Of a stretch of DNA of 64,000 bases, positions 33,922 through 43,653 are shown piece after piece. Source of the DNA: JBBBNV01 sp037137075 (GTDB lineage Bacteria; Bacillota; Bacilli; Paenibacillales; NBRC-103111); NCBI RefSeq assembly GCF_037137075.1, contig NZ_JBBBNV010000013.1, positions 70,936 through 134,935 on the forward strand. The letters run 5' to 3'. Under the pieces are notes generated by a model. The model was given only the letters and a program-made list of their open reading frames with translations, did not search any database and was not told where the DNA came from. Each line of letters opens with the position of its first letter. Positions within the stretch are counted from its first letter, which is position 1. The translations under genes and the position numbers were made by a program.

Positions 33922-35502
33922 ATGCTTAAATCCGTCATCGGTACAAAAACGATGGTCGTCAGCCCACACCATTTGGCCTCGATGGCCGGCAGCCAAATGT
34001 TGCAGCAGGGCGGCAACGCCTTTGATGCGGCCGTTGCGGTGAGCGCCTGCCTGGCTGTCGTTTATCCCCACATGACCAGCCTTGGCGGCGACTCATTCTG
34101 GCTGACCTACAGCTCCGGCGACCGCCGGGTCCGCGCTTATAACGGAAGCGGACGGTCCTCCCGCCATGCCCGCCGCGAGCTGTATGCAGGAGAAGCGGCC
34201 ATCCCTTACCGGGGCTTCCGCAGCGCGATTACCGTGCCCGGCATGGTGGACGGCTGGGCGGCTATGCTGAACGAGTATGGGCGTCTCACCTTCAAGGAGG
34301 TGCTTCAACCCGCTATCTCCTATGCGCTGCACGGGTATCCGGTCACACGGGATCAGCATGAGAACACGGTGAAAACGTTGGACGTTCTCCGCAGCCTGCC
34401 CGTAACGGCGGCTATTTACGCGCCCGGCGGGTCCGCCCCCCGAACAGGCGAACGGTTTTATCAGAAGCAGCTTGCCGCAACGCTGCAGGACTTGGCCGAG
34501 GAGGGCCGGGACGGATTTTACAACGGCCGCATCGCCCAAAGTATCGTTTCCTTTTTACAGGAAAACGGCGGCATTTTGACGGAAGAGGATTTTGCGGAGC
34601 ATCGCGGAGACTGGGTGGAGCCGATCTCAACAACCTATCGGGGTTATACGGTTTATCAGGCTCCGCCGAATTCTCAAGGCTTCACAGCACTCATGACGCT
34701 GAATATTTTGGAGCAATTCGATGTAAGCCGCATTCCGCATGGCTCCTACGAATATTATCATCTGCTGATCGAGTCGCTGAAGCTTGGCTTCCGTGACCGG
34801 AATCAATATTTAACCGATCCGGCCTTCTCCCCGATTCCGCTGGACCGGCTGCTCAGCAAGCCTTACGCCATTCAACTGATGCAGGAAATCGATATGAAGC
34901 AGGCCAAGCCGCTGAACAGCCCCTCCGTCGGAAGCGATACCGCTTATGCGGCCGTCGTAGATGAAGAAGGAAACAGCGTATCCTTCATTCAAAGCCTGTA
35001 TTTCGAGTTCGGCTCAGCCGTCGTGGCCGGCGATACCGGAATTTTGCTGCAAAATCGGGGATCGTTCTTCTCCCTCGATCCGAAGCATGTGAATTGTCTT
35101 AAGCCGAACAAACGGACCTTCCACACCTTGATGCCGGCTTTAGCCTGCAAGGATGGCCGGCCGCGCATTCTGTACGGCACCCAGGGCGGAGAGGGCCAGC
35201 CGCAGACCCAGACTGCGATTCTAACCCGCATGATTGACTACGGTATGGACCCGCAGGCATCTATCAGCCTGCCGCGCTGGGTGTGGGGCCGCACCTGGGG
35301 CGATGAAAGCCTGGAGCTGAAGCTGGAGGGTCGCATAGACTCCGCCGTTGCCGAGCAGCTTGCCGAAGCGGGCCATCTCGTCCGGGTCGTTCAGGATTTC
35401 GATGATGCTATGGGGCACGCCCAGGCCATTCAAATCGATGACGAAGGCTTCCTGAAGGGCGGGGTCGATCCCCGCGGCGACGGGGCGGCCGTCGGCTGGT
35501 AG
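33922..35502 (+). CDS. Gamma-glutamyltransferase family protein (cytoplasmic form)
   Basis: A 526-residue N-terminal nucleophile hydrolase of the gamma-glutamyltransferase/acylase family. The large-subunit part has GGNAFDAAVAVSACLAVVYPHMTSLGGDSFW. The autocleavage and catalytic Thr falls in SDTAYAAVVD, equivalent to the TTHxxVVD site, and splits the chain around residue 335. The C-terminal LYGTQGGEGQPQ matches the Gly-Gly active-site loop. No signal peptide is seen, so it probably acts inside the cell on gamma-glutamyl or acylated compounds. The start ATG 33922 has a GGGGGAGGT site. The AT-rich 250 nt upstream should hold its promoter (TTGACG at 33735 is a candidate -35). Confidence 0.9.
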   Translation: MLKSVIGTKTMVVSPHHLASMAGSQMLQQGGNAFDAAVAVSACLAVVYPHMTSLGGDSFWLTYSSGDRRVRAYNGSGRSSRHARRELYAGEAAIPYRGFRSAITVPGMVDGWAAMLNEYGRLTFKEVLQPAISYALHGYPVTRDQHENTVKTLDVLRSLPVTAAIYAPGGSAPRTGERFYQKQLAATLQDLAEEGRDGFYNGRIAQSIVSFLQENGGILTEEDFAEHRGDWVEPISTTYRGYTVYQAPPNSQGFTALMTLNILEQFDVSRIPHGSYEYYHLLIESLKLGFRDRNQYLTDPAFSPIPLDRLLSKPYAIQLMQEIDMKQAKPLNSPSVGSDTAYAAVVDEEGNSVSFIQSLYFEFGSAVVAGDTGILLQNRGSFFSLDPKHVNCLKPNKRTFHTLMPALACKDGRPRILYGTQGGEGQPQTQTAILTRMIDYGMDPQASISLPRWVWGRTWGDESLELKLEGRIDSAVAEQLAEAGHLVRVVQDFDDAMGHAQAIQIDDEGFLKGGVDPRGDGAAVGW

Positions 35503-35688
35503 CTTCCCGTTGACGGTCTTCATATCGCGCATGTGGTCGACCGACCGCCGTCATGCAGCCAAACACCGCGCGCAGTACGATTCAGGAGTTACTCTTAGCG
35601 CAACCGCAATCCTAGCCGCCCCTCGGCAGGCCGCTGTCACTATAGACCCCTGCAAGCCGGGAGCCGAGCAGCGCAGTAGCCGTTCCAT

Positions 35689-35736
35689 ACAAAAACCGGA
35701 TTCCCGCTGCGTCTGCGGAGGGAATCCGGTTTTTGT
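35689..35736. terminator. Bidirectional terminator between GGT and RDD genes
   Basis: ACAAAAACCGGATTCCC pairs perfectly with its inverted copy across a 14-nt loop, with T-rich ends on both strands. Confidence 0.88.
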
Positions 35737-35790
35737 GGTCAATTTGGTCAAGCGGGTAACGTGAAATTTTAACGGAGCGAACTATTCACG

Positions 35791-36186
35791 TCAGGAAGCG
35801 TAAACGACCTGTGTCCCGGCGATGAGGTCATGCAGCGATCGTTTGTCTTCCCGAACGATAACCATGATGCCGCTGACAATAACTGCAATGCCGAGCGTAA
35901 GGCCGTAAACAAGCCCCGACACGATCGTGCGCATCAGCATCGTTACCAAACTCGGCGGCGTCCCGTCCAGCTTGACAATACGTATTTTACAAATCCGTTT
36001 CCCGCATGTGTACCCATTCCAAATTACCGGCAGCAGCAAGGAATACAACAACGATAAAAAATTAGTGAAGTATTCCTGCTCTCCAGAGATTCCCGTTATG
36101 ATTAGCGCGATGATCGTCAGCGGAACCCCCACAATAATCCCATCGAGCAAAGCAGCGCCTAGCCTGATTCCGAATCCTGCCTGCAT
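35791..36186 (-). CDS. RDD-family membrane protein
   Basis: A 131-residue protein with two to three transmembrane helices. It has the RDD-type pattern: a Gly-rich first helix with Asp (LGAALLDGIIVGVPL), GKRICKIRIVKLDG, and a C-terminal DKRSLHDLIAGTQVVY. The function of RDD proteins is uncertain; some aid ion or stress tolerance. The start is ATG 36186 behind AAGAGGGA; the longer reading from 36273 has no site and would overlap the lipoprotein gene upstream. It follows that lipoprotein gene by 43 nt and likely shares its transcript. Confidence 0.82.
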   Translation of the reverse strand: MQAGFGIRLGAALLDGIIVGVPLTIIALIITGISGEQEYFTNFLSLLYSLLLPVIWNGYTCGKRICKIRIVKLDGTPPSLVTMLMRTIVSGLVYGLTLGIAVIVSGIMVIVREDKRSLHDLIAGTQVVYAS

Positions 36187-36229
36187 AACGAATCCCTCTT
36201 TTCCTATTTTTTTTGCAATCGGCGTGCTT

Positions 36230-36640
36230 TTACAGCTCTCCAATCGCCCGTGACAGCCGGTTCTCAACCTCAAATAACTGCGTATCCTTTTTTACAAATA
36301 CGACGATTATGTTCTCTTTATGATACGACATGGCCGATGATCCGTAATGCTCATTATAATAATTATGAATAAGTCCCGAGTCCTTTTGCTGGCCTCGCCT
36401 CTTGTCAAAGGTATAGATGACAATGATATTCTGGCTGTCCTTTACCTCGTAAGCCGCTTGTTCCTTCGCATACTCACTGTAAAACAACCCTTTTTTCATT
36501 TCCTGAACCGCAATGTCCTGCTGCTTGATGCTGTCCACCGTTTGCGTCAGACTGTGACGGTAGTAATCGCCACGGCCGTCGCAAGCGCTGAGCAGCAGCA
36601 CCATGACCATCGCCAGCACGCAAGCTTGTATCTGTTTCAT
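36230..36640 (-). CDS. Small lipoprotein of unknown function
   Basis: A 136-residue protein with a clear lipoprotein signal (LLLSACDG). The mature part has an NIIVIYTFD strand, a YNEHYGSSAMSYHKENIIVVF segment, and many charged residues. The ATG at 36640 has an excellent AAAGGAGG site. I do not recognise the family. It lies between a possible small gene and the RDD gene and is probably part of a minus-strand operon of membrane-surface proteins. Confidence 0.75.
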   Translation of the reverse strand: MKQIQACVLAMVMVLLLSACDGRGDYYRHSLTQTVDSIKQQDIAVQEMKKGLFYSEYAKEQAAYEVKDSQNIIVIYTFDKRRGQQKDSGLIHNYYNEHYGSSAMSYHKENIIVVFVKKDTQLFEVENRLSRAIGEL

Positions 36641-36699
36641 TGCTCCTCCTTTACGTTGTGTTGTATGTCTTTGGCCCTGTACTGCCGGCCGAATTCATC

Positions 36700-36906
36700 C
36701 TATACTGCCTGAAGAACTGCCCGGCAGAAGGCATACGGAGAACCAACGTTCATCACGCTGCCCATCTCCCAAATCCGCTCCACTGCAGCTCCCCCTGACC
36801 TTGCCAATAAAATGATGCGGCCTTGCTCCGACTGCCAGAAGCTTACTGCCGCCCTCCAGCCTGCAGCCGCCGGCCCGAGATATGACTCGGAAGTGAAGGT
36901 CAGCAC
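36700..36906 (-). CDS. Possible small gene of unknown function
   Basis: A 68-residue reading from GTG 36906 fills the gap between two same-strand genes, starting 12 nt after the upstream stop codon. The product (MLTFTSESYLGPAAAGW through GSPYAFCRAV) has a balanced amino acid makeup, unlike the Arg-rich shadows common here. The ribosome binding site is weak (AGGG, 16 nt away). No family was recognised. Confidence 0.4.
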   Translation of the reverse strand: MLTFTSESYLGPAAAGWRAAVSFWQSEQGRIILLARSGGAAVERIWEMGSVMNVGSPYAFCRAVLQAV

Positions 36907-36918
36907 ACATCGTCGTGC

Positions 36919-37566
36919 TTATTTCCCTGCACGATATACAATCGCTAACCCCACCACTTCACCTGTGACGGCATCCACCTCTGCCGCTCCGTGATACAAA
37001 TAATCGCACAATCCCGGAAGGGCGCACCATTTCTCGGAAACGTCATGACCGTCCAGCATATAGCTTCCCCTGAACCGGAAGCGGTAGCTGATCGTCTCCC
37101 CTGCCCCGGGATGCGGCTGTATAAGCACGGCCTCTGAGTAATAGTGAGGAAGCGGAGGCACAAACACCCCCTGCAGGGGCTCCCGATTGTCCGGATTCCC
37201 GTCGGGCCCGGCAGGCTGAACCGGCTTCGCCCCATTCAAATTGCGCCCCTGACCTGTAATCTCAATCGGGGCGCCCGGCAGGTACGGCTGCAGCGCCGCT
37301 TGCAGTGCATAAGCCTGCTGCTGATCGGCCGCCTCTTTCACTGCGAGGACCATCCCGACCCCCAGCAGCGCCGCGACGATAAAGCTCCTGACCTTCCGCC
37401 TGCAGTACCGCACGACAAGCACGATGGACAATCCGCCCAGCAGCAGAGCAAGTCCCGTAATCCCGTAAAACACCGGCTTGCTCTGCGTATACTGCAGCGG
37501 GCATACAACAATAACAAGCACCGCCACAGTAAGCAGCGTCAGAACGATTGCGCCCCACTTTTTCAT
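36919..37566 (-). CDS. Membrane protein of unknown function
   Basis: A 215-residue protein with three N-terminal hydrophobic helices (about 5-24, 33-53, 61-80). A hydrophilic domain of about 130 residues follows, probably outside the cell, which contains IQPHPGAGETISYRF and VDAVTGEVVGLAIVYRAG. The last segment resembles a PepSY-like strand but is too short to assign. ATG 37566 follows AAGGGGA. It begins 27 nt after the YfhP-like gene, so cotranscription is likely. No family was recognised. Confidence 0.7.
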   Translation of the reverse strand: MKKWGAIVLTLLTVAVLVIVVCPLQYTQSKPVFYGITGLALLLGGLSIVLVVRYCRRKVRSFIVAALLGVGMVLAVKEAADQQQAYALQAALQPYLPGAPIEITGQGRNLNGAKPVQPAGPDGNPDNREPLQGVFVPPLPHYYSEAVLIQPHPGAGETISYRFRFRGSYMLDGHDVSEKWCALPGLCDYLYHGAAEVDAVTGEVVGLAIVYRAGK

Positions 37567-37593
37567 CAGGATTCCCCTTCGATTCCAGACGGA

Positions 37594-38463
37594 CTATTTA
37601 TTCGCATATTCCGATAAAAAGAACTGCCCGTTGCGGTACAGTCTCGGATCATATATCCCGAGCCGTTCCGTCTCGTCGACCTTGACCACGAACGGGGACC
37701 ATTCATACAAGGTTTGCGCCTTCGGATTCAGCGCGAACAGCCGATCCATATCAGCGCCCTCCTGGGATTCCACTTCTACCACAAGCCTCGGCTCGCGAAG
37801 CAGGACCGATTCGCTTATCGTAACGACGCCGTCCTTTTTGCCAATCACGCTAAATTGCCCGGGGACGAATCCCGCCGACAGCGCTACTTGATCGTAATGC
37901 TCGCTCGCCTGTTCATAGAGAAGGTATCCCTGTCCGGACTGAACCGACACGTGGAGCAGCATTGCAATCCACACCCCGCGGTATATCCGGTGCGGCTGCC
38001 AGGTGTTCGGCCTGAATCTCGCCAGCAGAAAGCCGCCCAGCATCAGAACCCAGAACACGACGTCCACAATCGGAATCGTGCCAAAGGCAACCCGCTTCGA
38101 CGAGAACGGCTCGAAATAGCCCGTCCCCCAGGCGTTAAACAAATCGCTCGTGTCATGAATGAATACCGCAAGACACGGTATCCAGAACCATTTCCAGCCG
38201 CGGACCCCATACAGCACGCGGGTCAGCAGCGCAAGCAGGGCCGCCCAGACCGGGACCAGAAACACAGAATGTGTCAGTCCGCGATGCCACATCTGATAGC
38301 GCCCCATCGTGTCCCACCATTGCGAGATGACATCCATGTCCGGAATTTGCGATCCGGCAACGGTTGTCAGCAGCAGGGCTCTCTTCTCCCGGGCGGTCAT
38401 CCCGGTCTTGTTGCACGCCCCATAAAGCGTTAATCCAAACAGCGTATGTGTTATTGTATCCAT
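37594..38463 (-). CDS. YfhP/YdjM-like metal-dependent membrane hydrolase
   Basis: A 289-residue protein with about four to five helices. The N-terminus MDTITHTLFGLTLYG, the GSQIPDMDVI motif and WHRGLTHSVFLVP form the His/Asp metal site of the LexA-independent YdjM/YfhP family (inner-membrane metal-dependent hydrolases). The C-terminal 100 residues form a soluble domain. Physiological substrate unknown. It starts at ATG 38463 with a weak GGGGTG site and leads into the membrane-protein gene downstream. Confidence 0.85.
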   Translation of the reverse strand: MDTITHTLFGLTLYGACNKTGMTAREKRALLLTTVAGSQIPDMDVISQWWDTMGRYQMWHRGLTHSVFLVPVWAALLALLTRVLYGVRGWKWFWIPCLAVFIHDTSDLFNAWGTGYFEPFSSKRVAFGTIPIVDVVFWVLMLGGFLLARFRPNTWQPHRIYRGVWIAMLLHVSVQSGQGYLLYEQASEHYDQVALSAGFVPGQFSVIGKKDGVVTISESVLLREPRLVVEVESQEGADMDRLFALNPKAQTLYEWSPFVVKVDETERLGIYDPRLYRNGQFFLSEYANK

Positions 38464-38588
38464 CCGGCACCCCAGCTCTGCAATGCAGCTTTGTAGCCAT
38501 GCAGCAGGTTAGCTTCCGGCTGTACAGCCTTCGGCCAGCTGCACTCAAGGCCTATGCATCCTTTGAGTAAAATAAGTATCCTGCCTCG

Positions 38589-39047
38589 TCAACCCCCTCT
38601 ATTCTTTATACGTATCAAACGCGGTAAGGTCACAAAACCAAGCAAAGCTCCTATAAAATTCAACATGACATCGTCGACATCCAGAGTTCCAACGCGGGTG
38701 CAGAGCTGGATCAGCTCAATACTGACCAGAACAGCCAGAGAAAAGCCGGCAAACGGCCCGAACCGCCGCCATCTTCGTCCTAATAAGGGCGCAAACACCC
38801 CCATCGGAAGGAACAGCACAAGGTTGCCGGCCAAATTTTTGAACCCCATTTCAATCTGACCCGCATGCATGTGCCGGATGTCATTCAGGATGGTTTTGAA
38901 CGGGATGAGATTGTAGTTATAGGTCTCCCACCTGTAGCCGCTCCCCCGGAAAAAGAGCAATTTCATCATGATCAGGGTATAAATCAAACATAATCCGATA
39001 CAGCCGTAATAAAGCGCCTTCTTCTCGGCGATATGGAGCTTCTCCAC
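38589..39047 (-). CDS. VanZ-like membrane protein
   Basis: A 152-residue protein with four helices in the VanZ pattern: YNYNLIPFKTIL, NLAGNLVLFLPMGVFAPLL, ELIQLCTRVGTLDVDDVMLNFIGALLGF. These match the Asn-Leu-x-Pro-F and DVDDVxxN signatures. VanZ-like proteins alter glycopeptide sensitivity, but most have unknown roles. Translation starts at GTG 39047 with an AAAGGATGG site. It stands 125 nt upstream of the YfhP-like gene on the same strand. Confidence 0.88.
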   Translation of the reverse strand: MEKLHIAEKKALYYGCIGLCLIYTLIMMKLLFFRGSGYRWETYNYNLIPFKTILNDIRHMHAGQIEMGFKNLAGNLVLFLPMGVFAPLLGRRWRRFGPFAGFSLAVLVSIELIQLCTRVGTLDVDDVMLNFIGALLGFVTLPRLIRIKNRGG

Positions 39048-39248
39048 CGCGATCCATCCTTTCCTGCCGCCGACTTTCCTCTATTTTACAAGTAAACAGG
39101 GACAGATGCTATCGAATTCCGTCGAAGGGTGACGCCTTTTACCGTCCGACGGAACGGGGTTCCGACAACAAGAAACAACAGCAGAGCAGCGCCCGCTGTT
39201 GTCCGGTTTTCCAGTAGGTTTTTTCCTGTGTCCGCCGTGCGCTCCGGT

Positions 39249-40361
39249 TTATCGGCTGTCCAAAGCCCACAGCATGCGCTCGCGCAGCTTCTCCGGCAGT
39301 TCCAGCCCAAGATCCTTGCGATAAGCGGCCTCAAAGCGTTCAAAATGCAGCCTCAGCTTCTCCAACAAGCCGCGCCGGGCGTAAATATCCATCAGCAGCT
39401 GATTCACTTCCTCATGCAGCGGATAAATAGAAAGAAATTCATCCAGACGCCGCTCCGCCCTCTCCCATGCCATCTCCGCCATATCCCGATCGGCCAGGCT
39501 GCGTACAAGCAATGCATATTGCTTGGCGTACCATTCCTCCAGCGCAGTCTTCCAGGTATAGTCCCTTCCTTCCAGCAGGGGACCCTTGTACATGGCACAG
39601 AGCCGCTCCCCTTGCTCCGGAACGGGCTCCATCCCGCCGGGGGGAAGTCCGAGTCGCTGAAAAGCCAAAACATCATATTGCAGCTGTCCTGTATCCAGCA
39701 GGTAGCCTTCGTTGATTTTATGTATATCCATTCCGATTTCATGGGCTTTCAATATTTTTTTCAGCCGGTATATCGTATTGTGCAAATTGTGGACAGCCCG
39801 ATCATCCCTGCTGTTGGGCCACATGAAATCGATGAGGTGCCATTTGCCGATTTCCTGACCGGGGTTGCACAGGAGATAGGCAAACAGCTCTTCTGTTTTG
39901 CGTGTCGGCCACCGTACCAGCTGTCCCGACCCATCCCGCACCTCAAAGCCGCCAAAGCATTGTATGGAGGCCGGCAGCTCAGGCTCGGGCAGGGCAGGCA
40001 GCCGCCCCTTCATCAGCCGCTTCGCAATCCGGTCAATCACCATCGGCGTGACCGGCTTCAAGATGTAATCAAACGCATAGACCTCAAACGCCTCCAGCGC
40101 ATACTGCTTGTAGGCCGTCGTAAATACAATCTTGATTTCGTCCAGCTGTTCATTTAATTGCCGAGCCAGCTCCAGGCCGTTCATCTTCGGCATCTCGATA
40201 TCGACAAACACCACATCCGGCTTCAGACCGGGCAGCTTCGTAAGCGCCTCGTGCGGATTTGTGAAGGCGCCCAAGCATGTAAAATGCGGGTCCTCCTCAA
40301 TAACGAATTGCATTAATTCCAGGACAAGCGGCTCATCCTCAACAATAACAGCACCAAACAT
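39249..40361 (-). CDS. SARP-type response regulator
   Basis: A 370-residue regulator. The receiver (about 1-118) has acidic pocket residues Glu8-Asp9 and phospho-acceptor Asp54 (VFVDIEMP), then TTAYKQYALEAF and the KPV motif. An OmpR-like winged helix (about 130-220) is followed by a bacterial transcriptional activation domain (about 230-368) made of TPR-like helices. ATG 40361 has an AAGGGGGAG site, 14 nt after the sensor kinase stop, so the two form a two-component pair. This class is common in Paenibacillus but targets are rarely known. Confidence 0.93.
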   Translation of the reverse strand: MFGAVIVEDEPLVLELMQFVIEEDPHFTCLGAFTNPHEALTKLPGLKPDVVFVDIEMPKMNGLELARQLNEQLDEIKIVFTTAYKQYALEAFEVYAFDYILKPVTPMVIDRIAKRLMKGRLPALPEPELPASIQCFGGFEVRDGSGQLVRWPTRKTEELFAYLLCNPGQEIGKWHLIDFMWPNSRDDRAVHNLHNTIYRLKKILKAHEIGMDIHKINEGYLLDTGQLQYDVLAFQRLGLPPGGMEPVPEQGERLCAMYKGPLLEGRDYTWKTALEEWYAKQYALLVRSLADRDMAEMAWERAERRLDEFLSIYPLHEEVNQLLMDIYARRGLLEKLRLHFERFEAAYRKDLGLELPEKLRERMLWALDSR

Positions 40362-40375
40362 TCTGCTCCCCCTTA

Positions 40376-43300
40376 CTAGTTCCAGCTTTGCCCGCGCCGG
40401 CCGGCCCCCGATTCATTCAGGGCCGGCAACATCATCGTAACTTTGACCCCAGCGCCAATTTCCGATTGTATCTTGAAGGTGGAGCCGGGGATAGAATCCA
40501 GACGCTGGCGGATGTTGCGAATGCCGATTCCTCCGTCCAGCCCTTCCCCGGAAGACAAGCGGGACAGGCGTTCCGCCGAAATACCGGTGCCATTATCCTC
40601 CACGATGACTTCAAGCTGCTTGTCCTTCTGGATCAAGCTCAGCCTTACAACCCCCCCCTCTTCCTTCTCAAACAGCCCGTGCCGGATGGCATTCTCCACA
40701 AACGGCTGGATACACAGCGTCGGGATGTTCCAATGGCGAAGCATGCCCTCCATATGGCATTCGAACCGGAACCGGCCGCCATAGCGCGCCTTCTCGATTT
40801 CTACATAAGCCTCGATAAGCTCTAACTCACGGGACAAGGGCACCGAAAGCCTCGATCGATCCATATCCAGAATATAGCGCAAATACTGGCTGAGCATACC
40901 GAGCAAATAGGCCGCCTTTTTCCCGTCCTTATAGCAAAAGGCAATGACGCTGCTTAATGCGTTATACAAAAAATGGGGTTTAATTTGTGCCTGGTAAAAT
41001 GCCTGTTCATTGCGAATTGCCTCTTGAATCGATGTCTTCATCGCAATGAGCGTCTGGATTCTCGCCACTAAGGTGTCGGCGTCGAACGGCTTGGTTACAT
41101 AATCATTGGCCCCCGCCCGGAAGCCGGCCGCAATATCCTGCGGCGTATCCTTGGCCGTCGCAAACAAAACCGGCAAATCCAGAATGGAATAGCGCTCCCG
41201 CAGCTTCCGGCACAAATCAAGCCCAGAGGTGACCGGCATCATCACATCCAGAATAACGAGATCGATCTGCGGGTAGCTTCTCAGCTTGTCCATCGCCTCA
41301 TGGGCGGAAAAGGCCGTAATAACGTTATACTGGTGCCGTTTCAAAATGTGCAGCAGCACATGGATATTGGAGGCCTCATCGTCCACGATGAGAATCGCGC
41401 TTCCCTGATTATCCAATATATCCTGCAGTTCGGCAGACCCGGATGCTCCACGCTGATTCTCTGCGGATGCGGCCGCCGCTTCGCCGAACGCCAGAGGCTG
41501 GCGGACAACCGGCAGGGTGAACTTCATCCGGGTCCCCCGCCCGGTCTCCGACCAGTCTACCAAGATGATTCCGCCCATCTGCTCAATCAGCTTGCGGCTG
41601 AGGTACAGCCCGATGCCCATTCCGGTGTAGCCTTCCTGCGGCAGTATATCATGAGCCTGCTCAAAATAATTAAAAATGGCCTCATGCTTATTCGAGGGTA
41701 TGCCCGTTCCCGTATCCTCGACGAAAATTTCCGCCATCCCGTCCGTCTCTCGCAAGCTGACTGTAATTTTCCCTGCATGTGTATGCTTGATCGCATTGTG
41801 AATGAGGTTGTAGAGCACCTGTCTCAGCCGGTTCTCATCAGCGCTGACCCACACACCGGATTCAATGCGGTTCTCAAGCCGCAGATTTTTGCCGAGCAGC
41901 TCAAATTGCAGCACATCAAATACAATCTGCACGGCGACGCGCACATCCACCAGGCCCGGCTTCAACCGAAGCTCCCCGTGCTTCAGCCGGGTAACGTCAA
42001 TCAAGTCGTGAATCAGCATCGACAGCTTCATGGAGGTGTCCTTAATCAGCCACAGATTCTGCTCCTGCCTCGCCGTCAAATTACGCTCCTCGTTATCCAG
42101 CAAATCGGATGTAATATTCATGATGCCATGCAGCGGGGTTTTAAGCTCATGAGACGTATAGCTGAGAAACTCATCCTTCAGCTGATTGGATCGCTGCAGC
42201 TGGTGCGACAAATCCTCCGTCTTCTCGAAAGCATGGGCAAATCTGACGGCAAGAAGCATATTAACGCACAAAATAAAACCGACAATCCCGAGCTTCCCTG
42301 CTAAATCGGTCGGCACCGCATTCATGACATAGAGCACTTCATTGACGAAAAACACCGTCAGCGAAATCACGCCGCCTATAAACACAATCAGTTCCTTGCG
42401 GTTCGCAGACCCGGACTCATTACGGCTGTACAGCACCAGCATTTTCCCCAGCAAATAGAGCGAAACCAATTGAATATAGACAAGAAAGAACGGCTTGAGC
42501 TCGCTGTGCAGCAGGTAAGGAAGTACGATTACCGCTGCAACATAGAGCACAATCGGCACCATGAGCAAGATCAGATTACGCTTGGTGATGAGACGCGTGT
42601 CAATCGAGCACACAAGCAAAAAGATAAACGCAGCACCTATGAAATCGCTCAAATCCAGCAGCTTGTAGCTGACCTCAAAAGGCATCCCCGGCAGCTGCAT
42701 CATCAGCTTCTCTCCGTATAAGAGCTGCCTGACCATAATGGTCAGAAGGTACAGGCCGCTGTAAATATACGTCTTGTCTCTGCGCCCGAGGAAATAGAAG
42801 CTCAGGTGGTAGACCCCAAACATGGCTACGATGAACGCAATTGCAATATCAGAGCCCATCTGAATGCTGTTCAGCTTCGTGATGTCACGCTGCTTGCCAA
42901 ACAGGATCGAGTTAACCACGCCGCCGCTAGGGTAGACATAATTGGCGGTCTGCAGTATAATCTCCACTTCCTGGCCCGCTGTATGAAAATAAGTGCTGTA
43001 GGGGGTATTCCCCGGCTCATGATCAGCCTTCACAGCCGCTGGCCGGCCGCTGGAGCCCGTTACTTTTCCGTTGATATAAATCAAGTGGGACATCCGGATG
43101 CTCTTGACCTTCATGCCCAGCACCTCGTCCGAGAAAGGGAGCTTCACCCGAAGCCGGTATGTCCCAACGCCCTGGTTGGACATACCGCTTTGCGCTGGCC
43201 CCTTCCACAATCCCGGCACCGCCAAAAAAGCAGGCTTCGGAGCGGACGGAAGCTTGAAATCGTCCGGCTCCAGAAGACGGCCCGCATAGAATTCCCACTC

Positions 43301-43522
43301 CCCGTCCAAGGGCACTACCCCATGCTTGGAAAAATCCCAATTCGTTAAATCAAGCAATCCTTGTCTGGCCAGCGGCGCCGTCCGGTTCGGAATCGTCTGG
43401 GCATACGTAACGACAAATACGGTCAACAGGATCACGATAATCATTCCGACCAAAATGAATGCTCGGGGCTTTATAGCTGACAAAATCGCGCGTCCCCTCT
43501 CCAAGAGAAGTTCTACCGACAT
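40376..43522 (-). CDS. Double hybrid sensor kinase (7TM-DISM, HisKA, receiver, LytS-type kinase)
   Basis: A 1048-residue protein. TM1 (about 22-42) leads to an extracellular jelly-roll domain (about 60-215) and seven helices (about 225-435) of the 7TM-DISM sensor family. The first kinase has SHELKTPLHG with His458 and an HATPase (about 510-690). A receiver follows with Asp759 (LVILDVMMP). The second kinase is of the LytS/His_kinase class with IKPHFLYN (His850) and its own ATP-binding domain ending near 1035. So one chain holds two different phospho-acceptor/ATPase sets. ATG 43522 is chosen for its GGAGGTG site; a longer reading from 43591 has none. The downstream SARP-type regulator is the likely partner. 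Confidence 0.93.
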   Translation of the reverse strand: MSVELLLERGRAILSAIKPRAFILVGMIIVILLTVFVVTYAQTIPNRTAPLARQGLLDLTNWDFSKHGVVPLDGEWEFYAGRLLEPDDFKLPSAPKPAFLAVPGLWKGPAQSGMSNQGVGTYRLRVKLPFSDEVLGMKVKSIRMSHLIYINGKVTGSSGRPAAVKADHEPGNTPYSTYFHTAGQEVEIILQTANYVYPSGGVVNSILFGKQRDITKLNSIQMGSDIAIAFIVAMFGVYHLSFYFLGRRDKTYIYSGLYLLTIMVRQLLYGEKLMMQLPGMPFEVSYKLLDLSDFIGAAFIFLLVCSIDTRLITKRNLILLMVPIVLYVAAVIVLPYLLHSELKPFFLVYIQLVSLYLLGKMLVLYSRNESGSANRKELIVFIGGVISLTVFFVNEVLYVMNAVPTDLAGKLGIVGFILCVNMLLAVRFAHAFEKTEDLSHQLQRSNQLKDEFLSYTSHELKTPLHGIMNITSDLLDNEERNLTARQEQNLWLIKDTSMKLSMLIHDLIDVTRLKHGELRLKPGLVDVRVAVQIVFDVLQFELLGKNLRLENRIESGVWVSADENRLRQVLYNLIHNAIKHTHAGKITVSLRETDGMAEIFVEDTGTGIPSNKHEAIFNYFEQAHDILPQEGYTGMGIGLYLSRKLIEQMGGIILVDWSETGRGTRMKFTLPVVRQPLAFGEAAAASAENQRGASGSAELQDILDNQGSAILIVDDEASNIHVLLHILKRHQYNVITAFSAHEAMDKLRSYPQIDLVILDVMMPVTSGLDLCRKLRERYSILDLPVLFATAKDTPQDIAAGFRAGANDYVTKPFDADTLVARIQTLIAMKTSIQEAIRNEQAFYQAQIKPHFLYNALSSVIAFCYKDGKKAAYLLGMLSQYLRYILDMDRSRLSVPLSRELELIEAYVEIEKARYGGRFRFECHMEGMLRHWNIPTLCIQPFVENAIRHGLFEKEEGGVVRLSLIQKDKQLEVIVEDNGTGISAERLSRLSSGEGLDGGIGIRNIRQRLDSIPGSTFKIQSEIGAGVKVTMMLPALNESGAGRRGQSWN

Positions 43523-43653
43523 TGTATCACCTCCGTTCTGAAAAAGTCTTAACATATGATCAAATCCTCGGGTTCTGCACCATTTTCTCATTGAAACGGG
43601 TCTGCCATCCCTCGGAAGCTTACTGAATTATTCCATATCCGTGCATTTCGGGT

